Notes under the pieces: model-generated
The model's database searches: none
What the model saw: the letters and a program-made list of their open reading frames with translations, nothing else
What the model was told of the DNA's origin: nothing
Part shown: positions 39,128-40,541 of the stretch, in pieces
Layout of the letters: every line of letters begins with the position of its first letter
Numbering within the stretch: the first letter of the stretch is position 1
Source of the DNA: a bacterium
Lineage (GTDB): Bacteria > Chloroflexota > Dormibacteria > Aeolococcales > Bog-877
Direction: 5' to 3'
DNA length: 40,541 nt
Assembly: GCA_021801645.1 (NCBI GenBank)
Contig: JAJYXT010000024.1
Coordinates: 1 to 40,541, forward strand
Translations under genes and position numbers: made by a program

Positions 39128-39459
39128 CCAACTTGATCTAAGGGAGTGCCACTGCAGTCCACTTCGCCAGAACGTGTTTGCAGCAGCGAGGTCCCCGGCG
39201 GGCGGGCACTAACGTCAGCCGATGAGTGGACCCCGCCGTGAAACGGAGGGCTGGTTGGAACTTGGTGGCCAGGCGGACCAGGGAGGCTGAGTGGGGTGAG
39301 ATCCCCACCAGCTTGGAAGGAAGGTGCTCATGGCTGAATTCAAACCGGCCTCCCTGCGCCGCTGGAGCGCGTTGCTTTTTCTTCAGCTCGTAGGACGAGG
39401 TTTGGTGCGCGGCGGACAGCGTGCCTGTAAGAAAATCCTCTGACGCTGCGCACGTGGTT
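39128..39459. other. Gap after the third att copy
   Basis: Mostly non-coding. It includes a perfect GTGGGG-TGAGAT-CCCCAC hairpin (39291-39308) and one possible small gene (39330-39443). Confidence 0.4.
39330..39443 (+). CDS. Possible 37-residue peptide
   Basis: ATG preceded by GGAAGGAAGG at good spacing. The frame reads MAEFKPASLRRWSALLFLQL and then a basic tail, and could be an amphipathic or membrane-associated peptide. A hairpin lies just upstream. It could equally be the truncated start of a lost gene. Confidence 0.25.
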   Translation: MAEFKPASLRRWSALLFLQLVGRGLVRGGQRACKKIL

Positions 39460-39840
39460 TCAACTTGCGCCCGTCGGAACGATGCGGAGTCGTGCCGCGA
39501 TCTCCTCGACCTCAACGCTGCCCTGAGCAGCGTCCATGACCAGATCGAAGGCTGCGTCGTCGTCGAGATCGGCGGCGTGGTTGTTCAGATTCAGGAAGAC
39601 CACCATCGCTAGCCAGGCCAGGCGCTTGTTGCCGTCTACGAGGGCGTGATTCCGGGCGATCGAATGGAGCAGCGCCGCCGCTTTGAGATCGAGGCTTGGG
39701 TAGGTGTTCTCTCCCAGGGCGCTCGACCGCGGCCGGGCGGCCGCTGTGTCAAGGAGGCCAACATCTCGGACGGGCCCGACCATGAGAGCTCGGACCAGCC
39801 CAAGCAGGTCCTCGAGGTCCAGGTACTCGACATCGGTCAC
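39460..39840 (-). CDS. Doc-type toxin (Fic/Doc family)
   Basis: The 126-residue protein begins DVEYLDLEDLLGLVRAL and has the Doc active site HALVDGNKR (His65, Asn71-Lys72-Arg73), followed by LAWLAMVVFLNLNN. Doc toxins are kinases that phosphorylate elongation factor Tu and stop translation. GTG start overlaps the stop of the upstream antitoxin gene by four bases (GTGA). It belongs to a toxin-antitoxin pair. Confidence 0.9.
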   Translation of the reverse strand: MTDVEYLDLEDLLGLVRALMVGPVRDVGLLDTAAARPRSSALGENTYPSLDLKAAALLHSIARNHALVDGNKRLAWLAMVVFLNLNNHAADLDDDAAFDLVMDAAQGSVEVEEIAARLRIVPTGAS

Positions 39841-40043
39841 ACGCGGCCTAACCGCTCGATGACGCCTGCCCAGCGGGTTGCTAGCCTCCCTGAGCTCGCT
39901 TCCACCCGGGCGCGGTGGCCCTGACGCTCGTAGCGATCGAGCACGGCCCGGCGGATGACCTCCTGCCGGGAGGCGCCCTCGGCCTGAGCCAGTGCGGTCA
40001 GTGCCCTCTCCATCTCCGGGTCGGTGCGGACAGTCATGGCCAC
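39837..40043 (-). CDS. Ribbon-helix-helix antitoxin
   Basis: A 68-residue (or 66 from the ATG at 40037) protein with a CopG/MetJ-type fold: MTVRTDPEMERALTALAQAE as the strand and first helix, ASRQEVIRRAVLDRYER as the second. The C-terminal tail (residues ~45-68) would bind and neutralise Doc. GTG at 40043 or ATG at 40037. An inverted repeat just upstream fits autoregulation. This is an RHH-Doc pairing instead of the classical Phd-Doc. Confidence 0.85.
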   Translation of the reverse strand: MAMTVRTDPEMERALTALAQAEGASRQEVIRRAVLDRYERQGHRARVEASSGRLATRWAGVIERLGRV

Positions 40044-40051
40044 GGACCGGT

Positions 40052-40068
40052 GATACCACTTTGGTACC
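40052..40068 (-). promoter_or_regulatory. Candidate operator of the toxin-antitoxin pair
   Basis: TACCA-CTT-TGGTA, a perfect 5-bp inverted repeat (40054-40066), lies about 10 bases before the antitoxin start, where RHH antitoxins usually bind to repress their own promoter. Confidence 0.45.
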
Positions 40069-40435
40069 AGAACGTCGCCGGGACTCGCAGGCGAAGTTCA
40101 CCCAGGGTGTCATTTACGACCAACCGCCGAATCGCGACCATGGTGCACTCATCCGTAACTCGCGAACCGATGTGCACGGCGTCGGCAGCGACGAGCCCCT
40201 CGATGGCGCTGGGGCCATCAGGCCTCTGTGAGAGATCACCGCCACCTGATCGCCGACCTGCTCGACCTCGCTGAGCAGGTGGGAGTTGAGGAAGACCGCA
40301 CAGTCGCGATCGCGCGAGGTCCGCATGAAGGTCCGGGAGTCGTGTTGGCCGATGGGGTCGGCCGAGGTGGGCTCGTTGAGGATTCCCAGCTCCTGGTTGC
40401 CGCGGACGGCGACGGCTAGGAGCGTGGGTCAGAAC
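40069..40435 (-). pseudogene. ABC transporter ATP-binding protein remnant
   Basis: The minus strand keeps only the last third of an ABC ATPase. It has a degraded Walker B/D-loop (GILNEPTSADPIG, with Asn for the Asp before Glu and one residue missing), the H-loop in CAVFLNSHLLSEVEQV and VAVISHRG. After that the frame shifts and continues as AIEGLVAADAVHIGSRVTDE. Walker A and the signature motif are missing. It is non-functional. Confidence 0.65.
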
Positions 40436-40472
40436 CTTTCCACAGGCGGGGCGAAGATGGGAACATTTGTAC

Positions 40473-40541
40473 ATGAGCCCAACACCCCCCAACGATCCGG
40501 ACGTGCTCTTCGACATGGGCGACTCGGTGAATGTGCAGAGG
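40473..40541 (+). CDS. Start of a gene running off the window (partial)
   Basis: An ATG opens a frame without stop for the last 23 codons (MSPTPPNDPDVLFDMGDSV then NVQR). It lies directly after GAACATTTGTAC (40461-40472). Too short to identify. No Shine-Dalgarno sequence. Confidence 0.35.
   Translation, partial: MSPTPPNDPDVLFDMGDSVNVQR

Noticed and set aside
1-40541. CRISPR array, rRNA or origin of replication
   Set aside because: No regularly spaced repeats, no rRNA-like blocks, and no DnaA-box clusters or dnaA/dnaN genes were seen.

Overview
The window is high-GC, densely packed bacterial chromosome with frequent GTG and TTG starts. At least two genes and one leader peptide appear to be leaderless. 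The gene set (bacterial PH-domain pair, aroK-aroB fusion, tRNA with encoded CCA, IorA-IorB fusion) suggests a high-GC Terrabacteria lineage such as Actinomycetota or a Chloroflexota/Dormibacterota-like group. I cannot name the organism from sequence alone.

Positions 1-11100 hold core metabolism: pyrimidine salvage (cdd-deoA), NADP isocitrate dehydrogenase and citrate synthase (convergent, sharing a perfect hairpin terminator), a DedA protein with extra cytoplasmic domains, an NCS1 nucleobase permease facing hypoxanthine phosphoribosyltransferase, a quinone oxidoreductase and two bacterial PH-domain membrane proteins.

Positions 11170-20780 are an aromatic amino-acid supra-operon: trpE-trpG-aroH-aroF-tyrA-aroA-aroE-aroC-aroKB. 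From aroH to aroKB every stop codon overlaps the next start by four bases. All shikimate steps are present except 3-dehydroquinate dehydratase. Two leader-peptide devices are visible. A Trp-codon leader with mutually exclusive antiterminator and terminator hairpins lies before trpE. A Tyr-codon leader followed by three mutually exclusive hairpins, one of which hides the aroH ribosome binding site, lies between trpG and aroH. Together they could set whole-pathway flux by tryptophan and the chorismate-to-tyrosine section by tyrosine.

Positions 20800-27340 carry a BCP peroxiredoxin, a membrane-anchored HtrA-type protease, a fused molybdenum hydroxylase, and a marR-MFS efflux pair with a candidate operator.

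Positions 27537-39127 are accessory DNA inserted at tRNA-Thr(CGT). The 3' part of the tRNA gene recurs as a 48-bp direct repeat at 35005 (perfect) and 39080 (two mismatches), so two islands lie in tandem. Each has its own pair of arm-type repeats inside both ends. The first encodes a tyrosine integrase, a tandem pair of paralogous uncharacterised proteins, a LolA-like protein, an IS630-type element and a DUF5678-like/retropepsin-like gene pair. The second has no integrase and carries a kelch-like protein, an unknown protein and a secreted protein. Beyond the third repeat are an RHH-Doc toxin-antitoxin pair, an ABC ATPase remnant and the start of a gene that runs off the window.
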